Shown: positions 1 through 8,629 of the stretch, piece by piece
Layout of the letters: every line of letters begins with the position of its first letter
Numbering within the stretch: the first letter of the stretch is position 1
From: an uncultured Pseudomonadota bacterium
GTDB lineage: Bacteria > Pseudomonadota > Gammaproteobacteria > Steroidobacterales > Steroidobacteraceae
Direction: 5' to 3'
NCBI GenBank assembly: GCA_903832085.1
Contig: CAIKZZ010000038.1
Span: forward strand, 1-33,406
Length of the DNA: 33,406 bases
Made by a program: the position numbers and the translations under genes
Notes under the pieces: generated by a model
Databases searched by the model: none
Told to the model about the DNA's origin: nothing
The model's input: only the letters and a program-made list of their open reading frames with translations

Positions 1-267
1 CGTCGTGGTGTTAAAAGATGCCCATGTCGGTTGATTAACAATCGAAAAACTGAGCGTGCCACCACTCGGATTCGTCGTCGTCGGCGTGAATGTATACACC
101 TGCCCCACCACCACGCTCGTCGCCGCTGTACCACTGATGGTCGGAATCACAACAATGACGGCTGCAGAAGCACTAACACCCGAACCGCCGCCAGCATTAG
201 AACCAGCTCCACCGCCGCACCCAGCAAGCGCAAGCGATAACAGTCCCGAAGCACACAGAACCCGCAT
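1..267 (-). CDS. Ig-like domain lipoprotein, N-terminal part (runs off left edge)
   Basis: Reading the minus strand from 267 gives an open frame to the window edge. It starts with a type II signal peptide: Met-Arg, a hydrophobic core, then the lipobox LALAGC, with Cys17 as the lipidation site. A Gly/Ser/Ala-rich linker follows, then a segment with PTISGTAATSVVVGQVYTF and FSIVNQPTWASF, typical of putative Ig (He_PIG/cadherin-like) repeats in secreted bacterial proteins. The product should be an outer-membrane or periplasmic lipoprotein with Ig-like repeats; the repeat number and any catalytic domain lie outside the window. The frame is also open to an ATG at 384 (stop just before 387), which would add 39 residues before the signal peptide. 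I prefer 267 because it puts the lipobox at a normal distance, but neither start has a clear Shine-Dalgarno sequence. It lies downstream of, and in the same direction as, the 493-1734 glycosyltransferase. Confidence 0.7.
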   Translation of the reverse strand, partial: MRVLCASGLLSLALAGCGGGAGSNAGGGSGVSASAAVIVVIPTISGTAATSVVVGQVYTFTPTTTNPSGGTLSFSIVNQPTWASFNTTT

Positions 268-396
268 CACACGCGATAGCAATGCACTCAGGTCATCGCC
301 CAGCAGGGAGACGGCCAGTCGATCGGTACGAGCGCTGCAAAAGAACTCTGAGACTTTGGCTAACGCCACTTTCGATGACTCCATCACTTAAATGAT

Positions 397-424
397 TTTC
401 AATAGAATTTGAAACCATTTGAAA
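397..424. repeat. Helically phased TTGAAA repeats upstream of the lipoprotein gene
   Basis: TTTCAA at 397-402 is followed by TTGAAA at 409-414 and 419-424. The last two are part of an 8-bp direct repeat, ATTTGAAA, with a 10-bp period, and the first is inverted relative to them. The AT-rich stretch sits just upstream of the lipoprotein frame and is a plausible operator or promoter element. No regulator can be named. Confidence 0.3.
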
Positions 425-492
425 AATCTACAATCGACGCCCAGACACCTTGCATAAATACCGAAAGCCGTACAGCGCACATACCAGGAGCG

Positions 493-1734
493 TCACTCCT
501 TGCCCCTCACAACCCCTTCCAGTAACTCAGTAAATTGCTTCCCAATCCTGTCGAATGAATAGCGGTCTTCGGCGAGATCTCGCGCAGCACGGCCGATGGA
601 CTGTCGCCGTTCAGGGTCGCGGAGCAACGCCTCAATCGTGTTAACGAATTCTGTTGGCGACTCGGCATACATAACTGTCTTGCCAGGCGTGACATTAATG
701 CCCTCGCAGCTCACAGGGTGCGCAACAATGCACTTGGCCATTGAGAGTGCATCAAGAATTTTCAGCTTTGTGCCGCCGCCATCACGGATCGGGCACACAT
801 AGATCGCGGCACGCTCGATCAAAGGCCGCACATCGTCCACAAAGCCATGTAGCTGCACACCGGGCGACGCCTTTGCGATATCTACAAGTTCGGCTGGTGC
901 ACCCGCCCCGACCAAATCAAGCGTCACATTTGGCACTCGCTTGCGCAACAGCGGCCAGATCTGCTGCAGCAGGAACATCATCGCATCAATATTTGGATAC
1001 CAGTTTAGTGTTCCTACGAAGATCAGCGAATCTGAACGTTGGATAGCTGCTCCTGACGCAAAATAATCGATATCAACACCGTTTGGGACTGCCACAAGTT
1101 TGGCAGCCGGCATGGTTGCGCGTAGACGCTCAGAGTCGAGTTCTGAGCACGAAATATGCAGTGCGAAGCGTTCTGCGATCGTCGCTTCGTAGCGAGCAAT
1201 CCGCCGGCTCTCGAGGTAAAAATACCATCGCTTTAATAAAACCCGCTCGCGTATGGCTCGCCGATTCATCATGTGCGACTCGGCATTGTGGTGCCCAAGC
1301 GTCGCAGGAGTGTCTGGAAATAAAGAGCGGAACCGCGCAAGACTCAGCGAGTCACAATGCATAAGGTCATACTTACGCGCAGCACAGACTTCAGCTAGCA
1401 CCTGACGCGCGCTGTCACTGTCCAGCCAACCAGCCATATATCCCTCAGATGAAAACAGACTTTCAGCAGCCGTGCGGAGCTGACCAAACGGTCGAATGTT
1501 TTTTTCGATCGGCAGAAAACGCACGCTACGGCATAGACTGGCAAGCTCTGCGTAACACGCCTCGAGACCTTGCTCGACATCGTCATAAAACGTCGCCAGC
1601 AACGGGCGCTGCACAAACGCGACGAGATCGACATCGTGACGAGCCGCAACCCCACGCAACAGATGATAGGCACGCAACAAGACACCGGCTTTAGGCGGGT
1701 AGGGAATAACGTGTGAGAGCCATAATACGCGCAT
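493..1734 (-). CDS. GT4-family glycosyltransferase
   Basis: This 413-residue GT-B-fold glycosyltransferase would transfer a sugar from a nucleotide-sugar donor to a glycan or lipid acceptor at the cytoplasmic face. The N-terminal half opens with LWLSHVIPYPPKAG followed by YHLLRGVAARHDV, the acceptor-side start typical of GT4 enzymes, including those near PEP-CTERM/exosortase polysaccharide loci (TIGR03087-like). The C-terminal half has the donor-side signature: LIFVGTLNWYPN, LVGAGAP, GVQLHGFVDDVRPLIERA and the conserved RDGGGTKLKILDALSMAK, where Glu is replaced by Asp in the usual KxLEAL. The frame extends to a GTG at 1746, but ATG 1734 is better: it starts directly with the first beta strand and has AGG a few bases upstream. 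No PEP-CTERM genes are visible, so the exact role is unassigned; donor and acceptor are unknown. Confidence 0.85.
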   Translation of the reverse strand: MRVLWLSHVIPYPPKAGVLLRAYHLLRGVAARHDVDLVAFVQRPLLATFYDDVEQGLEACYAELASLCRSVRFLPIEKNIRPFGQLRTAAESLFSSEGYMAGWLDSDSARQVLAEVCAARKYDLMHCDSLSLARFRSLFPDTPATLGHHNAESHMMNRRAIRERVLLKRWYFYLESRRIARYEATIAERFALHISCSELDSERLRATMPAAKLVAVPNGVDIDYFASGAAIQRSDSLIFVGTLNWYPNIDAMMFLLQQIWPLLRKRVPNVTLDLVGAGAPAELVDIAKASPGVQLHGFVDDVRPLIERAAIYVCPIRDGGGTKLKILDALSMAKCIVAHPVSCEGINVTPGKTVMYAESPTEFVNTIEALLRDPERRQSIGRAARDLAEDRYSFDRIGKQFTELLEGVVRGKE

Positions 1735-1746
1735 AAAACCTGACAC

Positions 1747-2142
1747 AGTCCATCGAGATTGATACGACAGGCTACTCTAAAGCCGCGCCAGCCACCGACT
1801 AGACTGGATGCCCCTTCAACCAAAGCCTACCCGCACAAAACATGCGTTGTTAACTCGGTTGCGCTCGAGTCACAGCGGTGGGCGTAGCCGCCATGGCAAC
1901 CTCGCAGCGTTCACCGCCTCATGGCCACGAGTGGGTACGTGACACCGCGTACCAAGGCGGGCCATGGCACCGATCTTGCGGCAACCAAACCACGGGGCGC
2001 CAGCGCCTAGGCCTGCACGACGCGCAGCCATAAAACCAGACGTCTGCTTGAGCACCGGAGGCCTGATGCCAATTAGCGCATGAACACATCCAGGCTCAAC
2101 CCGCGCCCTACCAAATTAAGCGTTTGATTTTATTGTTTTAAT
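1747..2142. other. Intergenic stretch without a recognised gene
   Basis: About 400 bp between the glycosyltransferase start and tRNA-Val. Short open frames exist on both strands (for example 1870-2055 minus), but none has a recognisable protein, a ribosome-binding site or a coding look. The promoter of the glycosyltransferase presumably lies at its left end. No terminator hairpin with a T-run was seen downstream of the tRNA (2100-2142), which is only AT-rich. Confidence 0.5.
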
Positions 2143-2217
2143 TGGTGGGCGGTACAGGGCTTGAACCTGTGACCCCTGCCGTGTGAAAGCAGTGCTCTAC
2201 CGCTGAGCTAACCGCCC
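2143..2217 (-). tRNA. tRNA-Val (anticodon CAC)
   Basis: On the minus strand a complete cloverleaf can be drawn. The 7-bp acceptor stem is GGGCGGT pairing with ACCGCCC, followed by discriminator A and a genome-encoded CCA (2145-2143). The D-arm contains TAGCTCAGCGGTAGAGCA. The anticodon arm is CTGCT-TTCACAC-GGCAG, with C34-A35-C36, reading the valine codon GUG. The T-arm contains GGTTCAAGCCC. The length is 75 nt including CCA. The gene stands alone between two glycosyltransferase genes. Confidence 0.95.
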
Positions 2218-2236
2218 GCCGAGTAATCAAGGCGAC

Positions 2237-2265
2237 ATTGTAAGGGTTCACAGCCATCGGTTCAA
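2237..2265 (-). promoter_or_regulatory. Sigma-70 promoter of tRNA-Val
   Basis: On the minus strand TTGAAC (2265-2260) and TACAAT (2242-2237) are separated by exactly 17 bp, matching 4/6 and 5/6 of the -35 and -10 consensus. The predicted start, near 2230, would leave a leader of about 13 nt before the tRNA at 2217. Confidence 0.55.
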
Positions 2266-2752
2266 ATGAGATCCGTTAACGGAATGGCTAGGACGCCGTA
2301 CGCCGCCTGTTTAGTTTGGCCCAACACCCCGCCTGCCATGCGTAGCTAGCGAGCATTTCCTGTCAAATGGACCCCACGAAACGGCCCACTTGACCATTCG
2401 CCCGCCCCCACGCCACTTCCCCATAGACAGACTCTTAAGCTGCATACAAAAATCAAACCGCACACATCGAACGGCGGGCACCTGCCGCTTTCTTTGATGA
2501 TTTCATGGGCGCCAATAGGACGCGTAGGAACTCCAGAGCCCATACCCGAGGATCCCCAAATCACTCGGAATCAGTCTATGCTTTAATACCTCGACAGCCT
2601 CGGCACGCACGCAATCAAATGATCTCGGGAAAAGTTGAACGCGAATTTTCCAAGGATCTACTGGTCATTTAGGTTCGCCTCACAATCGTCCCGACAATTG
2701 GACCGGCGCTTCGAAAAATAGGTTAGGCCGATTATCCCAGAGACCGCATCAC
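2266..2752. other. Intergenic stretch; possible decayed insertion-sequence end
   Basis: Nearly 490 bp between the tRNA promoter and the next glycosyltransferase, with no convincing gene on either strand. The only structure I see is an imperfect inverted pair, TCAAATGGACC (2363-2373) and GGCCCACTTGA (2383-2393), matching 9 of 11 positions. It begins with TGTCAAATGGACCCC, which is reminiscent of terminal repeats of some IS21-type elements. No transposase remnant was found, so this is only a hint. Confidence 0.35.
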
Positions 2753-3895
2753 ATGAAGATAATCACACTCGTCGAGGCGCGCTCTGTTACCGGGCCCATA
2801 AAACCATTATTACACCTTGCAGCCATTGAGAGCTCAGCGAATAAAACGCACCATGACTGGCAGCGGATATGCGTCACAACGACACGGGATCCAGACCTCG
2901 GAATTACCCACACAAACTCTTTGCTAGATGCGGCTAAAAAAGTCGCCCTTCCGATAATTCTAATTCGCGAGAAACGGCTTTTTGACTTTAGCGTCATCCG
3001 GCAACTGGGTTCAATACTCACTGACGAACAACCGGATATTGTTGAAACTCACGATTTTAAGTCACACTTACTGTTACTGCTCTGCAAGCGACTAACGCGT
3101 CACCACAAATCATTTCGCTGGATCGCGTTTCATCATGGTTACACGCGCATGAGCTGGCGAGTTTACTTCTACCAACAACTGGATCGAATCAGTCTCCGGT
3201 ATGCCAATACAGTGGTAACGCTGTGCAAGCCATTTGTCTCTGTAATTCAGCGTCGTGGAGTCAGATCAGACCGCATACGTGTCATCACAAATTGCATAGA
3301 ACCATTACCGCCACCACATGCGGTAACGCTTGATACGTTGCGTCAAGACCTTGCCATACATGATGAGATGATTCTGCTTGTGGTAGGACGCTTGTCTCCT
3401 GAGAAAGGACACGCCGACTTGTTTGCAGCACTGCGCACATTACTGCAGGACAATCCGGCACTCCGGTGGCGTCTATTGGTCGTTGGTGATGGCGGTGAGC
3501 GTGAGCGCTTGCAGCGCCTCGCCGCACCTCTCAAAAATCGTATTACATTTATTGGCCATCAAACGGACACCTGGCCATACTACTGTGTAGCTGACCTGTT
3601 CGTGCTTTCGTCGCTGAGCGAGGGCTCACCACTCGTCATCCTTGAGGCCATGGCGGCAGGATTGCCCATCGTAGCCACCATCGTCGGCGGAGTTCCTGAA
3701 CTGTTAACCGATAATGAGACTGCTCTTTTAACGCCACCCGCCGATCCGCAGGCCTTGGCACGTGCTATAGCGATTCTGCTCACCAATCCGGCAGTGCGTC
3801 AGTCATTAGGAGCCGCGGCTCGAAGCGCTTCAGAATCCCATACACCCCTAAAGTACGCCACGGCAGTTCATGCCCTATATGCAGACCCACTGTAA
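2753..3895 (+). CDS. GT4-family glycosyltransferase
   Basis: A 380-residue GT-B glycosyltransferase. The N-terminal domain (about 1-185) has the acceptor-side fold, with PDIVETHDFKSHLL and WIAFHHGYT, patterns seen in polysaccharide or LPS GT4 enzymes. The donor domain (about 200-380) has LLVVGRLSPEKGHADL, LLVVGDGGERERLQRLA, ITFIGHQTD and the signature SEGSPLVILEAMAAGLPIVA, in which the first conserved Glu of the EX7E motif lies in SEGSP and the second in LEAM. It ends with the GGVPELL loop. Donor and acceptor cannot be predicted. It is transcribed away from the tRNA and is separated from cstA by 219 bp, so it is probably its own unit. The start is the first Met, with only weak upstream purines. 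Confidence 0.88.
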   Translation: MKIITLVEARSVTGPIKPLLHLAAIESSANKTHHDWQRICVTTTRDPDLGITHTNSLLDAAKKVALPIILIREKRLFDFSVIRQLGSILTDEQPDIVETHDFKSHLLLLLCKRLTRHHKSFRWIAFHHGYTRMSWRVYFYQQLDRISLRYANTVVTLCKPFVSVIQRRGVRSDRIRVITNCIEPLPPPHAVTLDTLRQDLAIHDEMILLVVGRLSPEKGHADLFAALRTLLQDNPALRWRLLVVGDGGERERLQRLAAPLKNRITFIGHQTDTWPYYCVADLFVLSSLSEGSPLVILEAMAAGLPIVATIVGGVPELLTDNETALLTPPADPQALARAIAILLTNPAVRQSLGAAARSASESHTPLKYATAVHALYADPL

Positions 3896-4114
3896 AACGA
3901 TAGGAATACGGTCGATCGCAACAACTGGCGAAACCAATCGTGCGAATGGGTCACAAACCGACTCACACCACATCGCGCATTCGCACCATTAAACTGCGGC
4001 TGCGCCTGCGCCTTAGACAAAATCTTAGGTTTGTAGTTGGTTTTGTTATCATTCATCCGTGATTAAATCCACTCTCACACAGCGATCGCGCGTCACCATA
4101 AAAGGTCAATACCC

Positions 4115-6169
4115 ATGAAACGCACCCTCGTTGCAGTTCCCGCCTTGCTCACAGCTCTCGTGTTGAGTGCTATTGCAATCAATCGCGGCGAGGCGGTGAA
4201 CTCCCTCTGGCTCATTACAGCAGCGGGCTGCTGCTATGCCATTGGCTATCGCCTGTATGCAGCCTGGATAACCGCAAACGTATTAGTCACTGACCGTACT
4301 CGAGCGACACCCGCAGAGCGCCTTGATAATGGCCGAGACTTTGTACCCACACCCCGCTGGGTGGTATTTGGGCATCACTTCGCTGCAATTGCAGGTCCCG
4401 GCCCGTTAATCGGGCCGACACTTGCGGCCCAATTTGGCTATTTACCCGGGACGCTGTGGATACTCATAGGCTCAGTGCTGGGCGGCTGCGTGCAAGACAT
4501 GGTGGTGCTATTTGCGTCGACCCGCCGCAACGGCCGTACACTGGGACAGATGGCGCGAGATGAACTAGGCCCTATCGGTGGTGCGGCCGCACTGATTGGT
4601 ACATTCGCGATCATGATTATTCTCATTGCTGTACTCGCGCTGGTGGTCGTAAACGCCATGAAGCACAGCCCTTGGGCAACATCTACCGTCTTTGCAACGA
4701 TCCCCATTGCGATCTTAATCGGCACCTACATGCGGGGGATTCGTCCCGGCCGTGTTGCAGAGGCCTCACTTATTGGTATCGCACTACTACTGGTCGCTGT
4801 TGCTGGCGGCGGTTGGTTGGACCACCAACCCTTACTACGCGCTGCATTCGATTTCGATGGCGTTTCGCTCGCATGGTTTGTGATCGGGTACGGATTCCTA
4901 GCAGCTGTGCTGCCAGTGTGGGTATTACTCGCACCACGCGACTATTTGTCTACATTTCTGAAGCTTGGTACGGTCCTCGTCTTGGTTATCGCGATCATTG
5001 CGACCCACCCCACACTCAAGATGCCGCCGCTAACGCGCTTTATTGACGGGACGGGGCCGATTTTCGCCGGCAAGCTATTCCCCTTCGTTTTTATCACCAT
5101 CGCGTGTGGGGCCATATCTGGTTTTCACTCGCTAATCGCAAGCGGCACGACGCCGAAGCTGATTCGAAATGAGAGCGATATACGCCTGATCGGCTACGGT
5201 TCTATGGCGTTGGAGTCCTTGGTTGCCATCATGGCGATGATCGCAGCAACGCTACTCGATCCGGGCGTCTTTTTTGCAATGAACAGCCCACTTGCAGCTC
5301 TCGGTGGTAGCCCAGACGCTGTTGTCACAACTTTAACCAACCTCGGGTTCCCGGTAAGCGTGGACCAAATGCAGGCACTTGCGCAGCAGGTAGGTGAACA
5401 CACGCTGTTTGCACGTACCGGTGGAGCACCATCACTCGCAGTCGGTATGGCCAGCATCTTGTCCGGCGTTTTTGGCGCGGGTTTACTGGCGATGTGGTAT
5501 CACTTTGCGATTATGTTTGAAGCAGTTTTTATTTTGACAACCTTGGACGCGGGAACGCGCGTTGGTCGCTTCATGCTGCAAGACTTGCTGCAACATATTT
5601 GGGCGCCTCTTGGACGCACTTCTTGGTACCCGTCAGTTATTGTTTCAAGTGCACTCGTTGTATCAGGTTGGGGCTATTTTCTCTACGTGGGTGTCATTGA
5701 CCCACTTGGCGGCATCAATATACTTTGGCCGCTGTTCGGAATTGCGAATCAGATGCTCGCAGGTATTGCCTTGGCGATCGTCAGCGCTATTCTGATGAAG
5801 ACAGGCAAGTTCAAATATGTATGGGTCACCGCCTTGCCTCTTGCATGGATCGCTGTGGTTACAACCACCGCTGCATATCAAAAAATCTTCAGCACGAATC
5901 CAAAGATTGGCTTTCTAGCGGGAGCTAATGATTTATATGCCAAAGCCCTGGCGCATACACTACCGCCCGACAAGCTCGCGGCTGCAGATCATCTGATTTT
6001 TAATCAGCGCCTAGACGCATTTCTTGCAGGATTTTTCTTGGTAATTCTGTGGGCCGTCATCATCGACATGCTGCATACAGGATGGAACGTATGGCGTCGT
6101 CATCCCTTGCAAACGTCCCTTGAGGCGCCTTACCAGCGCTCACAGTTACCGGAGTCTGCGCATGGTTAA
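4115..6169 (+). CDS. cstA: Carbon starvation protein A, pyruvate/peptide transporter
   Basis: A 684-residue polytopic inner-membrane protein of the CstA family. E. coli CstA and its paralog BtsT import pyruvate with protons, and CstA is also linked to peptide uptake during starvation. Family landmarks visible here are RDFVPTPRWVVFGHHFAAI, AGPGPLIGPTLAAQFGYLPG, LGGCVQDMVVLFASTRRNG, GAISGFHSLIASGTTPKLI and LFGIANQMLAG, with well over a dozen hydrophobic segments. AAGG lies upstream of the ATG. A possible -10, TATCAT, is at 4047-4052, but no good -35 is seen. The gene overlaps the following ybdD-type gene by 8 bp, the standard cstA arrangement, so both are co-translated. Confidence 0.95.
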   Translation: MKRTLVAVPALLTALVLSAIAINRGEAVNSLWLITAAGCCYAIGYRLYAAWITANVLVTDRTRATPAERLDNGRDFVPTPRWVVFGHHFAAIAGPGPLIGPTLAAQFGYLPGTLWILIGSVLGGCVQDMVVLFASTRRNGRTLGQMARDELGPIGGAAALIGTFAIMIILIAVLALVVVNAMKHSPWATSTVFATIPIAILIGTYMRGIRPGRVAEASLIGIALLLVAVAGGGWLDHQPLLRAAFDFDGVSLAWFVIGYGFLAAVLPVWVLLAPRDYLSTFLKLGTVLVLVIAIIATHPTLKMPPLTRFIDGTGPIFAGKLFPFVFITIACGAISGFHSLIASGTTPKLIRNESDIRLIGYGSMALESLVAIMAMIAATLLDPGVFFAMNSPLAALGGSPDAVVTTLTNLGFPVSVDQMQALAQQVGEHTLFARTGGAPSLAVGMASILSGVFGAGLLAMWYHFAIMFEAVFILTTLDAGTRVGRFMLQDLLQHIWAPLGRTSWYPSVIVSSALVVSGWGYFLYVGVIDPLGGINILWPLFGIANQMLAGIALAIVSAILMKTGKFKYVWVTALPLAWIAVVTTTAAYQKIFSTNPKIGFLAGANDLYAKALAHTLPPDKLAAADHLIFNQRLDAFLAGFFLVILWAVIIDMLHTGWNVWRRHPLQTSLEAPYQRSQLPESAHG

Positions 6170-6398
6170 AAACACCCCAGACGCTAGCAACCCAAGCTTG
6201 AGGGGCGTCGCATTTGCTGCGGTACGACTCGGGCAAATTGTCCGCGATGTGTGTGCTGGCGCGGCCGGCACCAATGCCTATGCGCATTATCAGGCGCACC
6301 AGCAAGCACACCATCCGGATATGCCAGTACTACCCAAAGACGTTTTTTTCCGCGAACAACTCACAGCGCGCTGGCACGGCGTCTGCCGCTGCTGTTAG
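6162..6398 (+). CDS. ybdD: YbdD/YjiX family small protein (CstA partner)
   Basis: A 78-residue protein whose second half matches the YbdD/YjiX (DUF466) family: NAYAHYQAHQQAHHPDMPVL, then FFREQLTARW and a terminal CRCC. E. coli YbdD has the same order, with Y..YVEHMR..HPD, then EEFFRERQDARY and a Cys-Cys end. These proteins always accompany CstA-type transporters and YbdD is reported to be needed for full CstA-mediated pyruvate uptake. The ATG at 6162 overlaps the cstA stop at 6169. An upstream ATG at 6120 is in frame but deep inside cstA and less likely. Confidence 0.88.
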   Translation: MVKNTPDASNPSLRGVAFAAVRLGQIVRDVCAGAAGTNAYAHYQAHQQAHHPDMPVLPKDVFFREQLTARWHGVCRCC

Positions 6399-6408
6399 CG
6401 GCGACACA

Positions 6409-7749
6409 ATGGAGCCGCCTGTCAGTCAATTGACCCGCCGCGCATGGTGCGTGCTCTTGGTTGCATGGCTGGGCTGGGGTTTTGATGTGTTTGATGCGCT
6501 GCTATTTAATTTTGTTGCTCCGAACTGTATCCCAACACTTTTGCACCTACCGCTAGGCTCGCAAGCGGCCAGGGCCGCCACCGCACAGTGGACAGGCATC
6601 CTCACAGCGCTCCTGCTGGTTGGTTGGGCACTCGGGGGCACTCTGTTTGGCTATGTGGCGGATCGCATCGGTCGAGAGCGGGCTTTGATCCTCACGATTC
6701 TTGTTTATGCTTTAGGAACCGCAAGCTGCGCACTTGCGCCGTCACTCCCTGTGCTTATTTTATGTCGTGCTGCCGCTAGCCTTGGGATTGGTGGCGAATG
6801 GGCGGCTGGTGCAACCTTGGTGGCCGAGACTGTCCCATCGCGCCACCGACTACTCGCAGGCGCACTCTTACAAACCGCCTCGCCGCTCGGTCTGTTTTTG
6901 GCGATGGGCATGACGTGGCTGATCGCGGGTCACCTGATGGCCGATTCCCCTGCAACGTCATGGCGGTACGTCTTTGCTTGCGGGCTCATACCCGTAGTCG
7001 TCGTGCTGATTGCACGGATCGGGCTATCAAAACAGTTAGCGGCACCCCAAACGCACCCGCACGGCTCGTTAGTAGCCGGACTACTGGACTTATTTAGCCC
7101 ATCTTTACGTAGAGCAACGCTGTCCGCACTCGCCATGTCGGTGGTCGCGATTATGACTTGGTGGTGCTGCAACGCGTTTTTACCCACAATTGCCAATACG
7201 CTGGGTAGCCGAGCCGCTGTGCTGCAAGGCCTCAGCGGCGGCGCCGCAGTCAAAGTCGCTGAGTCATGGAAAGCCACCACGACCCTTTGGTTTAACTGTG
7301 GTGGCATTGTGGGAGCGTTGCTCGCCGTACCACTAGGTCACTGGCTCGGCCGAAGAGCACTCTTTGCTGTGTATTATGGGACAGGAGCCTTCGCGCTTCT
7401 CGTTGTGTTTGGCGTCGCATGGCCGCCTGAGATTACTTTACGACTCACTTTCTTTGTCGGTGTTTCAATCTATGGGGTCTTTGGCGCTCTCACCTATTAC
7501 CTGCCTGAACTCTTTCCGTCGCATCGCCGCGCCTTGGGAGCCGGGTTTTGTTACAACACAGGCCGACTACTCGCCGCAGCAGGCCCGTTTCTCGTAGGCG
7601 CCTACTCTGCCCAGCAAAGCGATCCATTGCGTGGCGCGCTCACAGCACTCACTGCCGTTGCCATAGTACCCCTACTTGCCGCAATTGGTACGCCTTGGAT
7701 CAGCGAATCCGGATCGCTTCACAACACACGCGAATTGCCGCTAGGATAG
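6409..7749 (+). CDS. MFS transporter
   Basis: A 446-residue major facilitator with twelve predicted membrane segments. Motif A between TM2 and TM3 is GYVADRIGRERAL; the next segment is followed by LGIGGEWAAGATLVAETVPS, typical of the metabolite:H+ symporter/sialate-type subgroups. A weaker motif A repeat, PLGHWLGRRAL, follows TM8. The central loop includes LLDLFSPSLRRATL. The substrate is not predictable; organic acids or sugars are usual for the subgroup. I place the start at ATG 6409, 10 bp after ybdD, because it directly precedes the conserved TRRAWCVLLVAWLGWGFD N-terminus; the open frame extends to 6214 but that part overlaps ybdD. It probably forms one transcript with cstA-ybdD, suggesting a role in uptake of carboxylates alongside CstA (inference). 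Confidence 0.85.
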   Translation: MEPPVSQLTRRAWCVLLVAWLGWGFDVFDALLFNFVAPNCIPTLLHLPLGSQAARAATAQWTGILTALLLVGWALGGTLFGYVADRIGRERALILTILVYALGTASCALAPSLPVLILCRAAASLGIGGEWAAGATLVAETVPSRHRLLAGALLQTASPLGLFLAMGMTWLIAGHLMADSPATSWRYVFACGLIPVVVVLIARIGLSKQLAAPQTHPHGSLVAGLLDLFSPSLRRATLSALAMSVVAIMTWWCCNAFLPTIANTLGSRAAVLQGLSGGAAVKVAESWKATTTLWFNCGGIVGALLAVPLGHWLGRRALFAVYYGTGAFALLVVFGVAWPPEITLRLTFFVGVSIYGVFGALTYYLPELFPSHRRALGAGFCYNTGRLLAAAGPFLVGAYSAQQSDPLRGALTALTAVAIVPLLAAIGTPWISESGSLHNTRELPLG

Positions 7750-7815
7750 TGCGCCCTTGCATGCCTGTCGCCTGCGCACGAGTTTATTCAGCCATAGTCT
7801 ATGGAACATCTTGTT

Positions 7816-8616
7816 ATGACCGACAACACTTGGATCTCGCTCGTCCTCGGCCTCGTTGAGGGTATTACCGAGTTTTTGCCAGTCTCATCGACCGGGCACC
7901 TCATTATCATCGGCGACTTACTACACTTCGGCGGCAACTTTTCCAAGCTATTTGATGTTGTCATTCAGTTTGGCGCAATCCTTGCAGTCGTATGGCTTTA
8001 TCGGAAAAAACTGCTACTCACAGCATCATCACTCAACACGAGCGCCACCTCACGCCGCTTCACTATTAACGTCCTGCTCGCATTCGCGCCCGCTGTAGTT
8101 ATTGGCTTTGCAGCACACGATTTCATTAAGCGCGTTTTATTCTCTCCCGTGGTCGTCGGGTGGGCATTTATCGTTGGCGGCGTTGTGATCTTGATTGTTG
8201 AACGGTGGCGACCAAAAGCACACATCACAAGTCTTGAGGAAATGCCATCGCTCAGTGCTCTTAAAATCGGTTTTTTTCAATGCCTTGCTATGATCCCGGG
8301 GACATCGCGCTCCGGTGCTACCATTGTTGGCGCATTGCTACTCGGCGTCACACGTGAGGCCGCCACCGAGTTCTCATTTTTCTTAGCCATCCCAACGATG
8401 GCAGGAGCTACTGCGCTTGATTTATACAAGGCGCGTCATGAAATCGCGGGGAGTGATGCCGGCATGCTCGCTGTCGGCCTAGTGATAGCGTTCGCCTCAG
8501 CCCTTGTAGTGGTCAAAGGTCTCGTCGGCTTTGTCAGTCGGCATGGATTTGCGCCATTTGCCTGGTATCGCATCATTGCAGGCGCAGGCATCCTCGCGCT
8601 GATTTACCGCGCCTAA
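7816..8616 (+). CDS. uppP: Undecaprenyl-diphosphate phosphatase
   Basis: A 266-residue UppP/BacA integral membrane enzyme that dephosphorylates undecaprenyl diphosphate to recycle the lipid carrier for peptidoglycan and surface glycans; it confers bacitracin tolerance. Both catalytic motifs are intact: LVEGITEFLPVSSTGHL near the N-terminus (two conserved Glu and the SS pair) and MIPGTSRSGATI in the middle (the Arg-containing motif). Length is typical of the family. ATG 7816 gives the usual short N-terminus before the first motif; ATG 7801, five codons upstream and in frame, is the alternative. It follows the MFS gene by 66 bp on the same strand. Its product supplies the carrier that the nearby glycosyltransferases and ManC/Ugd products would need. 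Confidence 0.95.
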   Translation: MTDNTWISLVLGLVEGITEFLPVSSTGHLIIIGDLLHFGGNFSKLFDVVIQFGAILAVVWLYRKKLLLTASSLNTSATSRRFTINVLLAFAPAVVIGFAAHDFIKRVLFSPVVVGWAFIVGGVVILIVERWRPKAHITSLEEMPSLSALKIGFFQCLAMIPGTSRSGATIVGALLLGVTREAATEFSFFLAIPTMAGATALDLYKARHEIAGSDAGMLAVGLVIAFASALVVVKGLVGFVSRHGFAPFAWYRIIAGAGILALIYRA

Positions 8617-8629
8617 GAAAGCGCTGTAG

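Noticed and set aside
56-391. Plus-strand open frame of 111 codons at the left end.
   Set aside because: It is antisense to the lipoprotein signal peptide and Ig-like segment, which has recognisable features; the plus-strand product is low-complexity and matches nothing.
4060-4082. Possible CRP-like site (GTGA ... TCACA) upstream of cstA.
   Set aside because: The half-sites are 12 bp apart, not 6 as needed for a TGTGA-N6-TCACA site.
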